The position numbers and the translations under genes are program-made. Under the pieces are notes generated by a model. It saw only the letters and a list, made by a program, of their open reading frames with translations, was not told where the DNA came from and did not search any database. Positions 16,454 through 26,056 of a DNA stretch of 64,000 bases are shown piece by piece. Source of the stretch: PALSA-1316 sp964499365 (GTDB lineage Bacteria; Nitrospirota; Thermodesulfovibrionia; Thermodesulfovibrionales; UBA6898); assembly GCA_964499365.1 (NCBI GenBank), contig CAZCKU010000017.1, positions 22,977 through 86,976 on the forward strand. Direction: 5' to 3'. Positions within the stretch are counted from its first letter, which is position 1; the number at the start of each line of letters is the position of its first letter.

Positions 16454-18258
16454 TGCACCGTGATCGTCGCTGTCTTTGGATTGCCGAGGGAATCCTGCAC
16501 CGTGACTGTCACTGGTCCAACAGCCGCACCGGCAGGAACCGTTGCCGTAAAGGACAGGGGAGCGTTTGTTATGGTTATGACTCCAGTCCCCGCAAGGGTT
16601 CCCAGATAGGCATTCGCCGGACTGGAGGACGTCACCGTATAAGGGGCAACACCGCCTGAAATCGTAAACGGGATGGTATCATCGGGAGCAGCGGACAGAA
16701 CGGCAACCGCGTTCGGAACAATCTGTATCTGCGGCACGGCTAGGATGGTTATGGTTGCGGTCCGCTGGGCATTGACGCTGTCGGTCACCCTGAGCGTCAC
16801 GGTTCCGGCTGAGGCGCCGGCACGGACTGTTGCCGTGACTGAGGCGCCGGTCGTTGTCCCGACACCGGCAGTACCGAAATATACATCGGTCGGGTTGGAA
16901 GAATTTATAACGTACGGTGCCGTTCCTCCCGATATGGTAAAATTCAGATTCTGCTGTGTTGACGGGACAACCGTGATCGCAGTCGGAGTTATGGCGAGTT
17001 GCGGGGACAAAGCCGTGATACTGACCGAAGCCGCCGTCGTTTGCCCGATGGCATCGATCACTGTCAGGGTAATTCCCGCCGTTGTCGGCATCGATGACGA
17101 CGTAAATACCAGAAAGGTATCGCCGCTGTCGGCCACGCGGGACGGGATAGGAGACACGGCTGAATGACTGGATACAACGGTATAGCCCGGAACACCGCCG
17201 GATATGGCAAAGGTAGCCGTATTGCCGGCCGTCATGGTCAGGGAAGAAGGCACAATGGCCGGTTTCGTCGGGGCCTGAATGGTAAGAGTAACGTCCTTGC
17301 TCCCGCCGACTGAGTCACGGACATTCATGGTGACCGTTGTCGCGGTCGTGTTTGCGGGCACTGTCACTGTAAACGTACCGCCGTTCGCCGTCACCGTCTC
17401 GGGATTTGGAGCAATGGACGCAACGCTTGACGTCACCGTGTAGTTCGGTACTCCCCCGACAATCATAAACTTAACCGTACCGCCGGCAATAACCGTTGCG
17501 GCAGAAGGCAGGACCGTCGGAGCAGCCGGAACCCCAACGGTAACCGTAGCCCGAGCAGTCTTTCCTGCAGAATCCCTGACGGTAAAGAATATCGGGGACT
17601 CGGTTGTACCCAGTGGTACCGTAACCATAAAGGCGCCCCCGCTTGCTGTGACAACGGCCGGCACCGGCAAAATTGAGAGGCTGCTCGATGTTATCGTGTA
17701 TTCCGGAGAGCCTCCGGTTATGGTAAACTGCCCTCTGCTTCCTGGCGGTATCGTCAGATCGGGAGAAAGTGCAAGATCAGCAGGGGTCGACGTAATCTCA
17801 ATCGTGGTTGACGCATTCGCAGCGCCGCTGAGTACCCGCAGGTTCCCGGTGTAGTTGAGACCGCCACCGACTTTGAAAACCACGCAGAGATTATAGATCC
17901 CCTGATCGTCGGTCTGCCTTTCAGCAGTCGTATTGATAAGGGGGGCCCCGTCACAGAGCGTCACCAGCGAGGCAAGATCGGCAGTCGCCGTTCCCGGGAT
18001 ATTACTCAGTTCAAAGGTCACATCAAAAATTGTATCCCGCACCCCTTTTGCTCCCGCGAGGGACGAATCTTTCACCGCAAGCTGATAGAGCTGGACAACC
18101 GATTTCTGGATCGTACTGGTGCTTGTAATCTTTATGGGAGCATCCTTGGATGCAGGTGTCAGTGTCATCACCGCGCCGGAAGGGGCCTCCAGACTGCCGC
18201 CTCCGCCGCAGCCAGCGACGAGAATCGGCAGCAAAAGCAAAAGGATCAGTCTCCTCAT
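16450..18258 (-). CDS. Surface lipoprotein with Ig-like repeats
   Basis: A 602-residue lipoprotein: signal peptide MRRLILLLLLPILVAGCGGG with lipobox LVAGC. After a unique N-terminal domain (about 25-180) there are about five to six repeats of 80-90 residues sharing the pattern AG-T--F-ISGG-P-YTVTSS, an immunoglobulin-like beta fold common in cell-surface proteins. It ends in a repeat (TATITVQ) with no anchor. Presumably displayed on the outer membrane; adhesion is a guess. I chose the ATG at 18256-18258 because of the lipobox and a GGAGG Shine-Dalgarno. It is the first gene of the run that continues into aroCKB. Confidence 0.85.
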   Translation of the reverse strand: MRRLILLLLLPILVAGCGGGGSLEAPSGAVMTLTPASKDAPIKITSTSTIQKSVVQLYQLAVKDSSLAGAKGVRDTIFDVTFELSNIPGTATADLASLVTLCDGAPLINTTAERQTDDQGIYNLCVVFKVGGGLNYTGNLRVLSGAANASTTIEITSTPADLALSPDLTIPPGSRGQFTITGGSPEYTITSSSLSILPVPAVVTASGGAFMVTVPLGTTESPIFFTVRDSAGKTARATVTVGVPAAPTVLPSAATVIAGGTVKFMIVGGVPNYTVTSSVASIAPNPETVTANGGTFTVTVPANTTATTVTMNVRDSVGGSKDVTLTIQAPTKPAIVPSSLTMTAGNTATFAISGGVPGYTVVSSHSAVSPIPSRVADSGDTFLVFTSSSMPTTAGITLTVIDAIGQTTAASVSITALSPQLAITPTAITVVPSTQQNLNFTISGGTAPYVINSSNPTDVYFGTAGVGTTTGASVTATVRAGASAGTVTLRVTDSVNAQRTATITILAVPQIQIVPNAVAVLSAAPDDTIPFTISGGVAPYTVTSSSPANAYLGTLAGTGVITITNAPLSFTATVPAGAAVGPVTVTVQDSLGNPKTATITVQ

Positions 18259-18399
18259 AATACCTCCATAACAATACCCTTCAATGTATTTGTTGTCCTC
18301 CCGGCTTATCCGCTCCCCTCTTAGCCGCCTGCGCGACAAAAGGGCCTGAGAGGTTGAAGAACAACTCCAGCCTCGCGGGCTGAAAAATAAAATCCTCCG

Positions 18400-18412
18400 C
18401 CGACAGCGTCGG
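18400..18412 (-). terminator. Possible terminator after the CPBP protease gene
   Basis: Small hairpin CCGAC-GCT-GTCGG just past the protease stop on the minus strand, followed a few bases later by a T-rich stretch (TTTTATTTTTC). The remainder of 18259-18399 is non-coding; I see no clear promoter for the downstream lipoprotein in it. Confidence 0.35.
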
Positions 18413-18416
18413 TTAA

Positions 18417-18962
18417 TTATATCACAAAGCCCCGGAAGACCACATTCGCGAGGGAGTGAAACACGGCGGGGGGGAGGATGCTCGAGGTCCGCATGTAGAG
18501 AAATCCCATCACCAGCGACGGGAAGAATGTCAGCAGTGCATAGGTGTCCTGGTAAAAGATATACGCCGGGATATGGGCCCCCGCAAACAGAAGACTCACG
18601 ATCAGGATCCCCCGGAGATTGTTTCCCGCAATCTCCTGCAGAAACCCCCTGAAAAAGATCTCCTCGGGAAGGGCGATCCGGACAAGCTGGGCCACTATCA
18701 CCGAAGCCGCAGGCAGGTGATAGGACCCGTTGATCGAGAGAATGGCAAATGCCGGTACAAGAATAATGAGTGAAGTATAGAGCGTGTACTGCAGCTGCCG
18801 GAGGGATACAGAAAACTTCAGACGTCTGCCGAGGGAGAGTGGCACCGCGATCATATACAGCGGCAGCAGATAGTCCATAGCACGGGAAGGGAAGAGATGT
18901 ACCATGAAAACCACCAGCAGCAGGACAGCATACGCTGCAACAGCCTTTGTCCTCATGCGCAT
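18417..18962 (-). CDS. CPBP family intramembrane metalloprotease
   Basis: A 181-residue, largely hydrophobic protein with about five to six membrane segments. It carries the CAAX-protease/bacteriocin-processing (CPBP) motifs: LPEEIFFRGFLQE (EExxxR) and, further on, FAGAHIPAY and FHSLANVVF with conserved histidines. Proteins of this family are membrane proteases or immunity proteins; the substrate is unknown. It lies 49 bases downstream of the hexapeptide acyltransferase on the same strand. Confidence 0.85.
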   Translation of the reverse strand: MRMRTKAVAAYAVLLLVVFMVHLFPSRAMDYLLPLYMIAVPLSLGRRLKFSVSLRQLQYTLYTSLIILVPAFAILSINGSYHLPAASVIVAQLVRIALPEEIFFRGFLQEIAGNNLRGILIVSLLFAGAHIPAYIFYQDTYALLTFFPSLVMGFLYMRTSSILPPAVFHSLANVVFRGFVI

Positions 18963-19011
18963 ATCCGGTCGCCGGCTGCCCCTGACGCAGAAGGCAGAAC
19001 CACTTTCCCTC

Positions 19012-19695
19012 CTACCACTCCCATCTGATATCTTCTTTTACCACTCGTGCCGGATTCCCGGCAATGACATGGCCCGCCCCCTGAACCTTGCTGTTGAGCA
19101 GGGTGGAAGCGCCGACAATCGCGTTATCCCCGACAACCGTGCCTTTGAGAACAAGACAGCGGCAGCCCATCCAGACATGATCGCCGATCCGTATTTCGTC
19201 ATCCGGATTCAGGACCACTCCCTGCATGTCGACGATCCGGTGATAATCCGTATCCATGAACAGACACTCCCACGATACCAGGCAGTCGCGGCCAAAGGTT
19301 ATCTTTTGGTTGCAGATGATCGTCGACTCTGCCATGATCTCAAACCGCTCGCCCAGGGAGAGTTCGCCCTTCACCGAAATTTTTGTCCCCTGCCCCAACG
19401 TCGCCCTTCCCCCAAATGCAATGCTGCCACTCACCTGCCAGACAGCGCGGGACCTTGCACTGTCAAATACTCCGATATCCCCAAAACCGATCTTGATCAT
19501 GCCGGTCTTCATAGGCCCCTGGATCATCACGCTGCCGCGCATCTCCATGAGCCGGACCCGATGGGAAACAAATACCGGAAACCGCAGGGCAATCGCAAGC
19601 GGAAAATAGTAAAAATTAAAGAACACCGTCTTGGGAACCGCTCTGATAGTCAGAACCAGTCTTCTGATTCTTCTGACTACTTTGTAACAGTCCAT
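19012..19695 (-). CDS. Left-handed beta-helix (hexapeptide) acyltransferase
   Basis: A 227-residue O-acyltransferase of the hexapeptide-repeat family. The N-terminal third is basic with a hydrophobic stretch (FNFYYFPLAIALRF); the rest shows hexapeptide periodicity with the typical end: HVWMGCRCLVLKGTVV, IVGASTLLNSKV, and VIAGNPARVVKEDI. Such enzymes acetylate sugars in lipopolysaccharide or capsule. It starts 36 bases after nuoN and could be read through from the nuo operon, though no functional link is apparent. Confidence 0.85.
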   Translation of the reverse strand: MDCYKVVRRIRRLVLTIRAVPKTVFFNFYYFPLAIALRFPVFVSHRVRLMEMRGSVMIQGPMKTGMIKIGFGDIGVFDSARSRAVWQVSGSIAFGGRATLGQGTKISVKGELSLGERFEIMAESTIICNQKITFGRDCLVSWECLFMDTDYHRIVDMQGVVLNPDDEIRIGDHVWMGCRCLVLKGTVVGDNAIVGASTLLNSKVQGAGHVIAGNPARVVKEDIRWEW

Positions 19696-19731
19696 GAAAC
19701 GACGGGTGCTGACGGGGTTATGCGCGTATGG

Positions 19732-21159
19732 TTAGAATCCGGCTGCGGCGATTCTGGCTATATTCACAAAAAATGACGGGATAACGCCAATCGCCAATAC
19801 CCCGACAACAGCCACGGCCAGGGCAAGACCGATTGCCGGAGAGGAGGATATTTCGAATGTCTCCTGCGGCTCTTTAAAATACATCAACATCACAATTCTC
19901 AGATAGAAATAGGCTGAAATTGCACTGAAGACAACCGCAATGATGACAACCCATGTATACCCGGCCTGAATGGCGCTCATAAATACATAGAACTTGCCCA
20001 TAAAGCCGGCAGTCGGGGGGATGCCGGTCAGAGAAAACATAAAGACAAGCATCAGGGCTGCAGCAAGGGGATGGGTCTTTGCAAGGCCTTCATAGTCGGA
20101 GATATTGTCACCCCTGACCTCGCCGGACCTGAGCATGATGATGACCGCAAAGGCGCCGATATTCATAAAGGCATACACAAGCATATAGACCATAACGCTT
20201 GCCATGCCGTCGGCGGTTCCGGCGACGATACCAAGCAGGGCATACCCCGCATGGGCTATTGACGAGTAAGCGAGCATCCTCTTGATGTTTGTCTGCGACA
20301 GGGCAACAATATTTCCGACACCCATGGTAAGGATGGCAACCGGGATAAGTATGGCCGACCACTCGACCTTGACGCCCGCAAACGCAACAAGGAATACCCG
20401 CCCGATAACAGCAAAGCCCGCGGCCTTCGGACCGACAGACATATACGCCGTGATGGATGTCGGGGCTCCCTCATAGGTGTCAGGGGCCCACATATGAAAT
20501 GGCACGGCAGCAATCTTGAATGAGAATGCAGCCGCGATAAAGATCATCGCAAGCAAAAGCAGAGGATTACTGGCCAACCCGTGTCTCCCGATATAGTCGG
20601 CGATTCCCCGGATATCGGTCGTACCGGTCATTCCGTAAACCAGGGCAGTTCCGTAAAGCAGAAAGGCAGAGGCAAAGGCACCGAGGAGAAAATATTTCAG
20701 GGCGGCCTCGTTGGATTTCACATCATACCTGATAAAACCGGCAAGGATATAGGTGCTGAGGGCCATCAACTCGAGACCGAGGTAAAGCACCATAAGGTCA
20801 CCGGCAGAGGCCATAATCATCATGCCCAGGGTTGAAAAGAGTATGAGACTGTAGTATTCACCGAAATTGACCCTCATGATTTTAATGTACTTGACCGAGA
20901 TCAGCACGGTCAGAATAAGGTTCAGGATGAAGATCAGCTTGAAGAACATGCTGTACCCGTCGGATATGAACATACCGTTGAAGGCAACCCCCTGGGCGCC
21001 CTGCATGGCATAAACCACCGCTGCAGCGGCGACAATGCTCATCAGCCCGATCGTCTCTGTCCTCCTGATAAGCAGATCTGCCACCAGCACCACAAGTGCC
21101 AGGACGGTCATTATGATCTCCGGCATTACCGGTCCAAGGTTCGACATCAGAAGCGGCAT
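19732..21159 (-). CDS. nuoN: NADH-quinone oxidoreductase subunit N
   Basis: Antiporter-like proton-pumping subunit of complex I. The 475-residue protein has about 14 membrane segments, with the family hallmarks FRYDVKSNEAALKYFLLGAF (TM5 glutamate/lysine region), PFHMWAPDTYEGAP and NIKRMLAYSSIAHAGY. Last of the 14 nuo genes; it begins 14 bases after nuoM. Confidence 0.96.
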   Translation of the reverse strand: MPLLMSNLGPVMPEIIMTVLALVVLVADLLIRRTETIGLMSIVAAAAVVYAMQGAQGVAFNGMFISDGYSMFFKLIFILNLILTVLISVKYIKIMRVNFGEYYSLILFSTLGMMIMASAGDLMVLYLGLELMALSTYILAGFIRYDVKSNEAALKYFLLGAFASAFLLYGTALVYGMTGTTDIRGIADYIGRHGLASNPLLLLAMIFIAAAFSFKIAAVPFHMWAPDTYEGAPTSITAYMSVGPKAAGFAVIGRVFLVAFAGVKVEWSAILIPVAILTMGVGNIVALSQTNIKRMLAYSSIAHAGYALLGIVAGTADGMASVMVYMLVYAFMNIGAFAVIIMLRSGEVRGDNISDYEGLAKTHPLAAALMLVFMFSLTGIPPTAGFMGKFYVFMSAIQAGYTWVVIIAVVFSAISAYFYLRIVMLMYFKEPQETFEISSSPAIGLALAVAVVGVLAIGVIPSFFVNIARIAAAGF

Positions 21160-21172
21160 CAGTTTCCTCCGG

Positions 21173-22723
21173 TCATTTCAGGATCTCAAAGACATTTTGT
21201 GCAACTGCGGCGCCGCGCACGCTGCCGTCGTTCACCCGCTCAAGCAGATGACGGACCGACTCATGCATGAATCCGAGAAAGGCGCCCGGGTATATGCCGA
21301 TCCAGAAGATCAGCACCACCATCGGCAACAGTGCGGCGAGTTCCCGGCCGTTGATATCTTTAAGACCGGCAACCTTCTGCCCCGTCTCCATAAAAAAGAC
21401 CCGCTGATAAAGCCAGAGCATATAGCCGGCCCCGATGATGATACCCGACGCGGAGAGCACGCCGGCCCACTGGCTGGCCTTGAAGCCGCCGAGAAGTATC
21501 AGGAATTCACCGACAAAGCCGTTCGTTGCCGGGAGCCCCACCGACGCGAAAGTAAAGACGATAAACACAGCTGAATATATGGGCATCACTGATGCGACGC
21601 CGCCGTAGTCCGAAATCTGCCGGGTATGCGTACGGTCGTAGATAGCGCCAACCCCAAGGAAGAGACCGCCGGTCACAATTCCGTGATTCAACATCTGGAG
21701 TATGCCGCCCTCCATTCCCTGCACATTCAGCGCAAAGATGCCGAGGGTGACAAACCCCATATGGCTGACGGAGCTGTAGGCGATCAGCCGTTTCAGATCT
21801 GTCTGGGCAAGGCAGATGATTCCGCCGTAAATTATGGCAATAACAGAGAGGGCAATCATCACCGGCGTCATGGCCCGCGACGCCTCAGGAAGCATGGGAA
21901 GGGAGAACCTCAGAAACCCGTAGGCCCCCATTTTAATCAGGACAGCGGCAAGGATAACGCTGCCGGCAGTCGGGGCCTCGGTATGGGCGTCCGGCAGCCA
22001 GGTGTGAACCGGGAACATCGGGACCTTGACCGCAAAGGCCGCAAAAAAGGCCCAGAAGAGCCAGAACTGCATATCGTAGGGCAGAATCAGAGTCGAAAGC
22101 GCCAGGATATCAAAGTTCCTGCCGGCATACAGATAGAGGGTGATAATCCCGACGAGCATCAGGACGCTGCCCACGAGGGTATAAAGGAAAAATTTCACTG
22201 CAGCGTAAATGCGGTTCGGACCACCCCAAACGCCGATCAGGAGGTACATCGGAATCAGCATTGCCTCCCAGAAAATATAGAAGAGGAAGAAATCAAGCGA
22301 GCAGAACACGCCGATCATCGCAGACTCGACAATCAGGATCGATATAAAGAATTCTTTTGATTTCATCTTGACTGAATTCCAGGATATCAGGACACAGAGG
22401 ATCGTCACCAGGGTCGACAAAAGAACAAAGAGAATGCTTATGCCGTCCAGCCCAAGGTAGTAATTGATGTTCCAGTCCGGTATCCAGGAATGCTTCTCCA
22501 TGAACTGCATGCGGTGCGTTGTCTTGTCGAAATTCGTAAACAGCGGAATAGAGACCAGAAATGTGGTAATGCTGAAAAACAGGGCGACCCACCGGGCAAG
22601 ACTCTCCTTCGCCCGGCTCATAAGGAGTATCAGCACCGCCCCGACAACCGGCAGGAATATCAGGGTGCTCAGAATCGGGAATCCGAGGGTATTGGTAATT
22701 GTCTGAGACATGGCCTGTTCCAT
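21173..22723 (-). CDS. nuoM: NADH-quinone oxidoreductase subunit M
   Basis: Antiporter-like proton-pumping subunit of complex I. The 516-residue protein has about 14 membrane segments; hallmarks include YYLGLDGIS, FFIFWEAMLIPMYLLIG (FLFYIFWEAMLIPM, catalytic Glu), FPVHTWLPDAHTEAPTAGS and DLKRLIAYSSVSHMG. It starts immediately after the nuoL stop (TAGATG). Confidence 0.97.
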   Translation of the reverse strand: MEQAMSQTITNTLGFPILSTLIFLPVVGAVLILLMSRAKESLARWVALFFSITTFLVSIPLFTNFDKTTHRMQFMEKHSWIPDWNINYYLGLDGISILFVLLSTLVTILCVLISWNSVKMKSKEFFISILIVESAMIGVFCSLDFFLFYIFWEAMLIPMYLLIGVWGGPNRIYAAVKFFLYTLVGSVLMLVGIITLYLYAGRNFDILALSTLILPYDMQFWLFWAFFAAFAVKVPMFPVHTWLPDAHTEAPTAGSVILAAVLIKMGAYGFLRFSLPMLPEASRAMTPVMIALSVIAIIYGGIICLAQTDLKRLIAYSSVSHMGFVTLGIFALNVQGMEGGILQMLNHGIVTGGLFLGVGAIYDRTHTRQISDYGGVASVMPIYSAVFIVFTFASVGLPATNGFVGEFLILLGGFKASQWAGVLSASGIIIGAGYMLWLYQRVFFMETGQKVAGLKDINGRELAALLPMVVLIFWIGIYPGAFLGFMHESVRHLLERVNDGSVRGAAVAQNVFEILK

Positions 22724-24649
22724 CTACCACACCCTCAGCAACATGAGTGCAGCGATAATGAGTACACCCATGGCCATAAACACTGCATAGTGATGCATGA
22801 GACCCGTCTGGGCCTTGCGAAGTTGCTGACTGAACCCGCCGATTGCAGCGGGAACCCCGTTGACGATCGCTTCGATGATCCTCGCATCGGTAATCCCGAT
22901 CAGGATATTCTTTGCTATCCAGATAGTCGGTCTGATGATCACAGCACTGTAGAGCTCATCCACATAGTACTTGTTAAAAAGTATCCGGTGTACCGCACTG
23001 AACTGCAGCGACAGTTTCCCCGGGAGGTCCGGCCTCAGCATGTACATAAAATAGGCAAACCCGATACCCGTGAACCCGACCACGACGGAGATGGCCATGA
23101 CCATCCATTCTTCACTGTGGGTCCCATGACCTTCTGCATGCCCAAGGACCGGCTTCATGAACTCGGTAAAGTGGGCTCCGCCGCCGAGGAGGTGCGGGAT
23201 CCCGACCCAGCCCGACGCAACGGCTCCGACACAGAGCAGCATAAGAGGAACGATCATGGACTTGGGTGATTCATGCAGGTGGTGCTCCTGCTCATGGGTA
23301 CCCCTGAAGCTTCCATGAAACGTCAGAAATATGAGTCTGAATGAGTAGAAGGCGGTAAGAAATGCAACCAGGGTTCCCATACCCCAGACGATTTTGCCGA
23401 CGGGGCTTGTCCCGGAGTATGCAAGCCAGAGGATCTCGTCCTTGCTGAAAAAACCGGCCAGCCCGGGGACTCCGGCAATGCTCAGCGAGGCAATCAGCAT
23501 TGTCCAGTAGGTGACCGGCATAAATTTCCGTAGGTTGCCCATCTTCTGGATGTCCAGCTCCCCTCCCATGGCGTGCATGACGCTTCCAGCGCAGAGGAAC
23601 AGGAGAGCCTTAAAAAAAGCATGCGTATAGAGATGAAAGACACCGGCGGTATAGGCGCCCACGCCGCAGGCCAGAAACATGTAGCCGAGCTGACTGACAG
23701 TCGAATAGGCGATGATCCGCTTGAGGTCGTTCTGGACGAGACCGATGGTTGCAGCAAAGAGAGACGTTATGGCGCCGGTAAGCGCAACAACAATCATCGC
23801 GGTCTCTGAAAGGCTGAAGATCGGGTTGCAGCGGGCAACCAGAAATACACCTGCGGTGACCATGGTAGCTGCATGGATCAGGGCGCTGACCGGAGTCGGT
23901 CCCTCCATGGCATCGGGAAGCCATACATGAAGCGGCATCTGTGCGGATTTGCCTATCGAACCGCAGAAGAGCAGCAGAGCTATCAGCGTCATGAGATGGA
24001 CATCGAAGCCGAGGAAGCTGTAGCTTTTCGCGGCAAGGGCTCCGGCTTGGGCAAACACCTGATCATAATAGGTCGTGCCGAAGGTCAGAAAGATCACGAA
24101 GATGCCGATTCCGAACCCGAAATCGCCGAACCGGTTCACGATAAACGCCTTTTTACCCGCATCAGAGGCAGATTTCTTGTCAAAATAATAACCGATCAGG
24201 AAGTATGAACAGAGTCCGACCCCTTCCCATCCGAAGTAGAGCTGCATGAAATTATTCGCCATAACCAGCATCAGCATACAGAAGGTGAAGAGGCTCAGGT
24301 AGGAGAAGAAGCGGTAGTAGCCGTTGTCCCCGTGCATGTAGCCGACCGAATAGATATGGATCAGCGTGCTGCACGTTGTCACAACGATCAGCATGATCGC
24401 TGTCAGCGGATCGATCAGAAAGCCGACGGAAACCCTGAAGTCTCCGGAGAGGATCCAGGTATAGAGATTTTCATTCAGGGTCTTCCCCCCGATCACCTCC
24501 ATCAGCGTCATCACGGCAACGACCCACGAAACAGCAACCGCAGGGATAGCGACCCAGTGGGCTTTATCCTTCAGGAAGGCCCTGCCAAAAAGGATATTTA
24601 TGAGAAATGCCGCCAGCGGCAGAAACGGTATTAAAAGGTAATACTCCAT
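22724..24649 (-). CDS. nuoL: NADH-quinone oxidoreductase subunit L
   Basis: The largest antiporter-like subunit of complex I, with the lateral helix that runs along the membrane arm. The 641-residue protein contains FGWEGVGLCSYFLIGYY, PLHVWLPDAMEGPTPVSAL and DLKRIIAYSTVSQLGYMF, then a C-terminal region matching helix HL and the last transmembrane helix. Length is normal. Confidence 0.97.
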   Translation of the reverse strand: MEYYLLIPFLPLAAFLINILFGRAFLKDKAHWVAIPAVAVSWVVAVMTLMEVIGGKTLNENLYTWILSGDFRVSVGFLIDPLTAIMLIVVTTCSTLIHIYSVGYMHGDNGYYRFFSYLSLFTFCMLMLVMANNFMQLYFGWEGVGLCSYFLIGYYFDKKSASDAGKKAFIVNRFGDFGFGIGIFVIFLTFGTTYYDQVFAQAGALAAKSYSFLGFDVHLMTLIALLLFCGSIGKSAQMPLHVWLPDAMEGPTPVSALIHAATMVTAGVFLVARCNPIFSLSETAMIVVALTGAITSLFAATIGLVQNDLKRIIAYSTVSQLGYMFLACGVGAYTAGVFHLYTHAFFKALLFLCAGSVMHAMGGELDIQKMGNLRKFMPVTYWTMLIASLSIAGVPGLAGFFSKDEILWLAYSGTSPVGKIVWGMGTLVAFLTAFYSFRLIFLTFHGSFRGTHEQEHHLHESPKSMIVPLMLLCVGAVASGWVGIPHLLGGGAHFTEFMKPVLGHAEGHGTHSEEWMVMAISVVVGFTGIGFAYFMYMLRPDLPGKLSLQFSAVHRILFNKYYVDELYSAVIIRPTIWIAKNILIGITDARIIEAIVNGVPAAIGGFSQQLRKAQTGLMHHYAVFMAMGVLIIAALMLLRVW

Positions 24650-24656
24650 ATCGTCC

Positions 24657-24959
24657 TTATCCTTTCATCTCGTGCATCTCGTCAACATGGATCGTGTTCT
24701 TGTTCCGGATGAGAGCTATGATAATGGCAAGACCGATCGCGGCCTCTGCCGCAGCGACGGTGATAATGAAAAAAACCAATATGTGCCCCCTCAGGTCCTG
24801 CAGATAATGGCTGAACGCGACGAGGCTGATGTTGACGGCATTCAGCATCAGTTCTATAGACATAAACATGATGATGATATTTCTCCGTGTCAGGAAGCCG
24901 AAGACACCGATCGAAAAGACGGCCGCACTCAGCAGTAAATACCAGGATATCGGTACCAT
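24657..24959 (-). CDS. nuoK: NADH-quinone oxidoreductase subunit K
   Basis: Small membrane subunit (100 residues, three helices) of complex I, part of the E-channel. It has FLTRRNIIIMFMSIELMLNA, with the essential Glu in helix 2, and the second conserved Glu in AAAEAAIGLA. It abuts nuoJ directly. Confidence 0.97.
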   Translation of the reverse strand: MVPISWYLLLSAAVFSIGVFGFLTRRNIIIMFMSIELMLNAVNISLVAFSHYLQDLRGHILVFFIITVAAAEAAIGLAIIIALIRNKNTIHVDEMHEMKG

Positions 24960-25481
24960 TTAGTGACTCCTCATCCTCTTTTTTGCAAGAACAATAGCCC
25001 CGATGACCGCAATCAGCAGGATAAGCGAGGCTACCTCGAACGGGAAAAGATACTCGGTGTAGAGGATCTGCCCCAGTGCCTTGGTATGCGTTATCTTCTG
25101 TATCAGCGCCACGCTGAAATTGCCGCTCTGTCCGAGGACAAGGCTTTTCAGGGCTGAAGCCAGACTGACGAATATCGCCGCAGCAACCAGCAGGCCCGCG
25201 GGCCATGAACCGATAAACCGGTCGGTCTCCAGCTCGTCCTTCAAATTCAAAAGGAGCACGACAAACAGGAAGAGCACCAGAATCGCCCCGGCATAGACGA
25301 TCACCTGTATCGCAGCGATAAACTCGGCATTCAGGAACAGATACATGCTGGCGACATGGAAGAAGAGCAGAAGCATCCACATGACGCTGTGTACCGGATT
25401 CTTCCGCGTGATAACCAGCAGTGACAGCACAACGATCGCTGCAGCAAAATAGCCGAAGAAGAGTTGTGGCAGCATGGTCAT
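24960..25481 (-). CDS. nuoJ: NADH-quinone oxidoreductase subunit J
   Basis: Five-helix membrane subunit (173 residues) of complex I near the quinone site. Recognised by KNPVHSVMWMLL, FLNAEFIAAIQVIVYAGA and the following hydrophobic LVLFLFVVLLLN. It overlaps the end of nuoI by 4 bases and is followed without a gap by nuoK. Confidence 0.96.
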   Translation of the reverse strand: MTMLPQLFFGYFAAAIVVLSLLVITRKNPVHSVMWMLLLFFHVASMYLFLNAEFIAAIQVIVYAGAILVLFLFVVLLLNLKDELETDRFIGSWPAGLLVAAAIFVSLASALKSLVLGQSGNFSVALIQKITHTKALGQILYTEYLFPFEVASLILLIAVIGAIVLAKKRMRSH

Positions 25482-26056
25482 TCCTTCCCTCCTGCGTTGC
25501 GCGGGCCGGGGGTGCTGCCTTTTATCTTTCCGAACATCGCCTGCCCTTCGTGGCCACCGAAGTCCTGGGACATCGGCCTCCAGAACTCCCTGTAATAGCG
25601 CGCTCCTTTTTCACCGGGGAAGTATTTGTCCCAGTTGTCGAGCAGCTTTTCCTTGGTCATGTAGAATGACTCCCTCGAATAATTTGAATATTCATAATGT
25701 TCACTCAGCGATATCGCGCCAAAGGGACAGGCCTCGACGCAGAAGCCACAGAAGATGCACCTGAGGACATCAACCTCATAGCGTTCCACGATTTTCTTGT
25801 TATCCTCGCCCTCTTCGGTGTAAATATGGATGCACTGCGAAGGACAGTAGGCGCCGCAGAGGCCGCAACCGACGCACTTCATCCTGCCATTGTCGTCCTT
25901 TGCCAGGGCATGCAGCCCTCTGAATCCCGGAGCAACCACCGGCTTCACCTTCGGATACCGCCGCGTCACCGGACGGACAAAGAGCGTCTTGAACGTCAGT
26001 GCCAGGCCCTTCAGTATCTCCGAAAAAAATACGGTTGTAAGCAATGAATTTTTCAT
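25478..26056 (-). CDS. nuoI: NADH-quinone oxidoreductase subunit I
   Basis: Peripheral subunit that carries iron-sulfur clusters N6a and N6b. The 192-residue protein has the two ferredoxin motifs CVGCGLCGAYCPSQC and CIFCGFCVEACPFGA (both CxxCxxCxxxCP). I chose the ATG at 26054-26056, giving the usual NuoI start (MKNSLLTTVFFSEILKGL) and overlapping the nuoH stop (TAATG); an ATG three codons earlier is equally possible. The protein has a C-terminal extension past the ferredoxin fold, ending in a basic tail. Confidence 0.96.
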   Translation of the reverse strand: MKNSLLTTVFFSEILKGLALTFKTLFVRPVTRRYPKVKPVVAPGFRGLHALAKDDNGRMKCVGCGLCGAYCPSQCIHIYTEEGEDNKKIVERYEVDVLRCIFCGFCVEACPFGAISLSEHYEYSNYSRESFYMTKEKLLDNWDKYFPGEKGARYYREFWRPMSQDFGGHEGQAMFGKIKGSTPGPRNAGGKE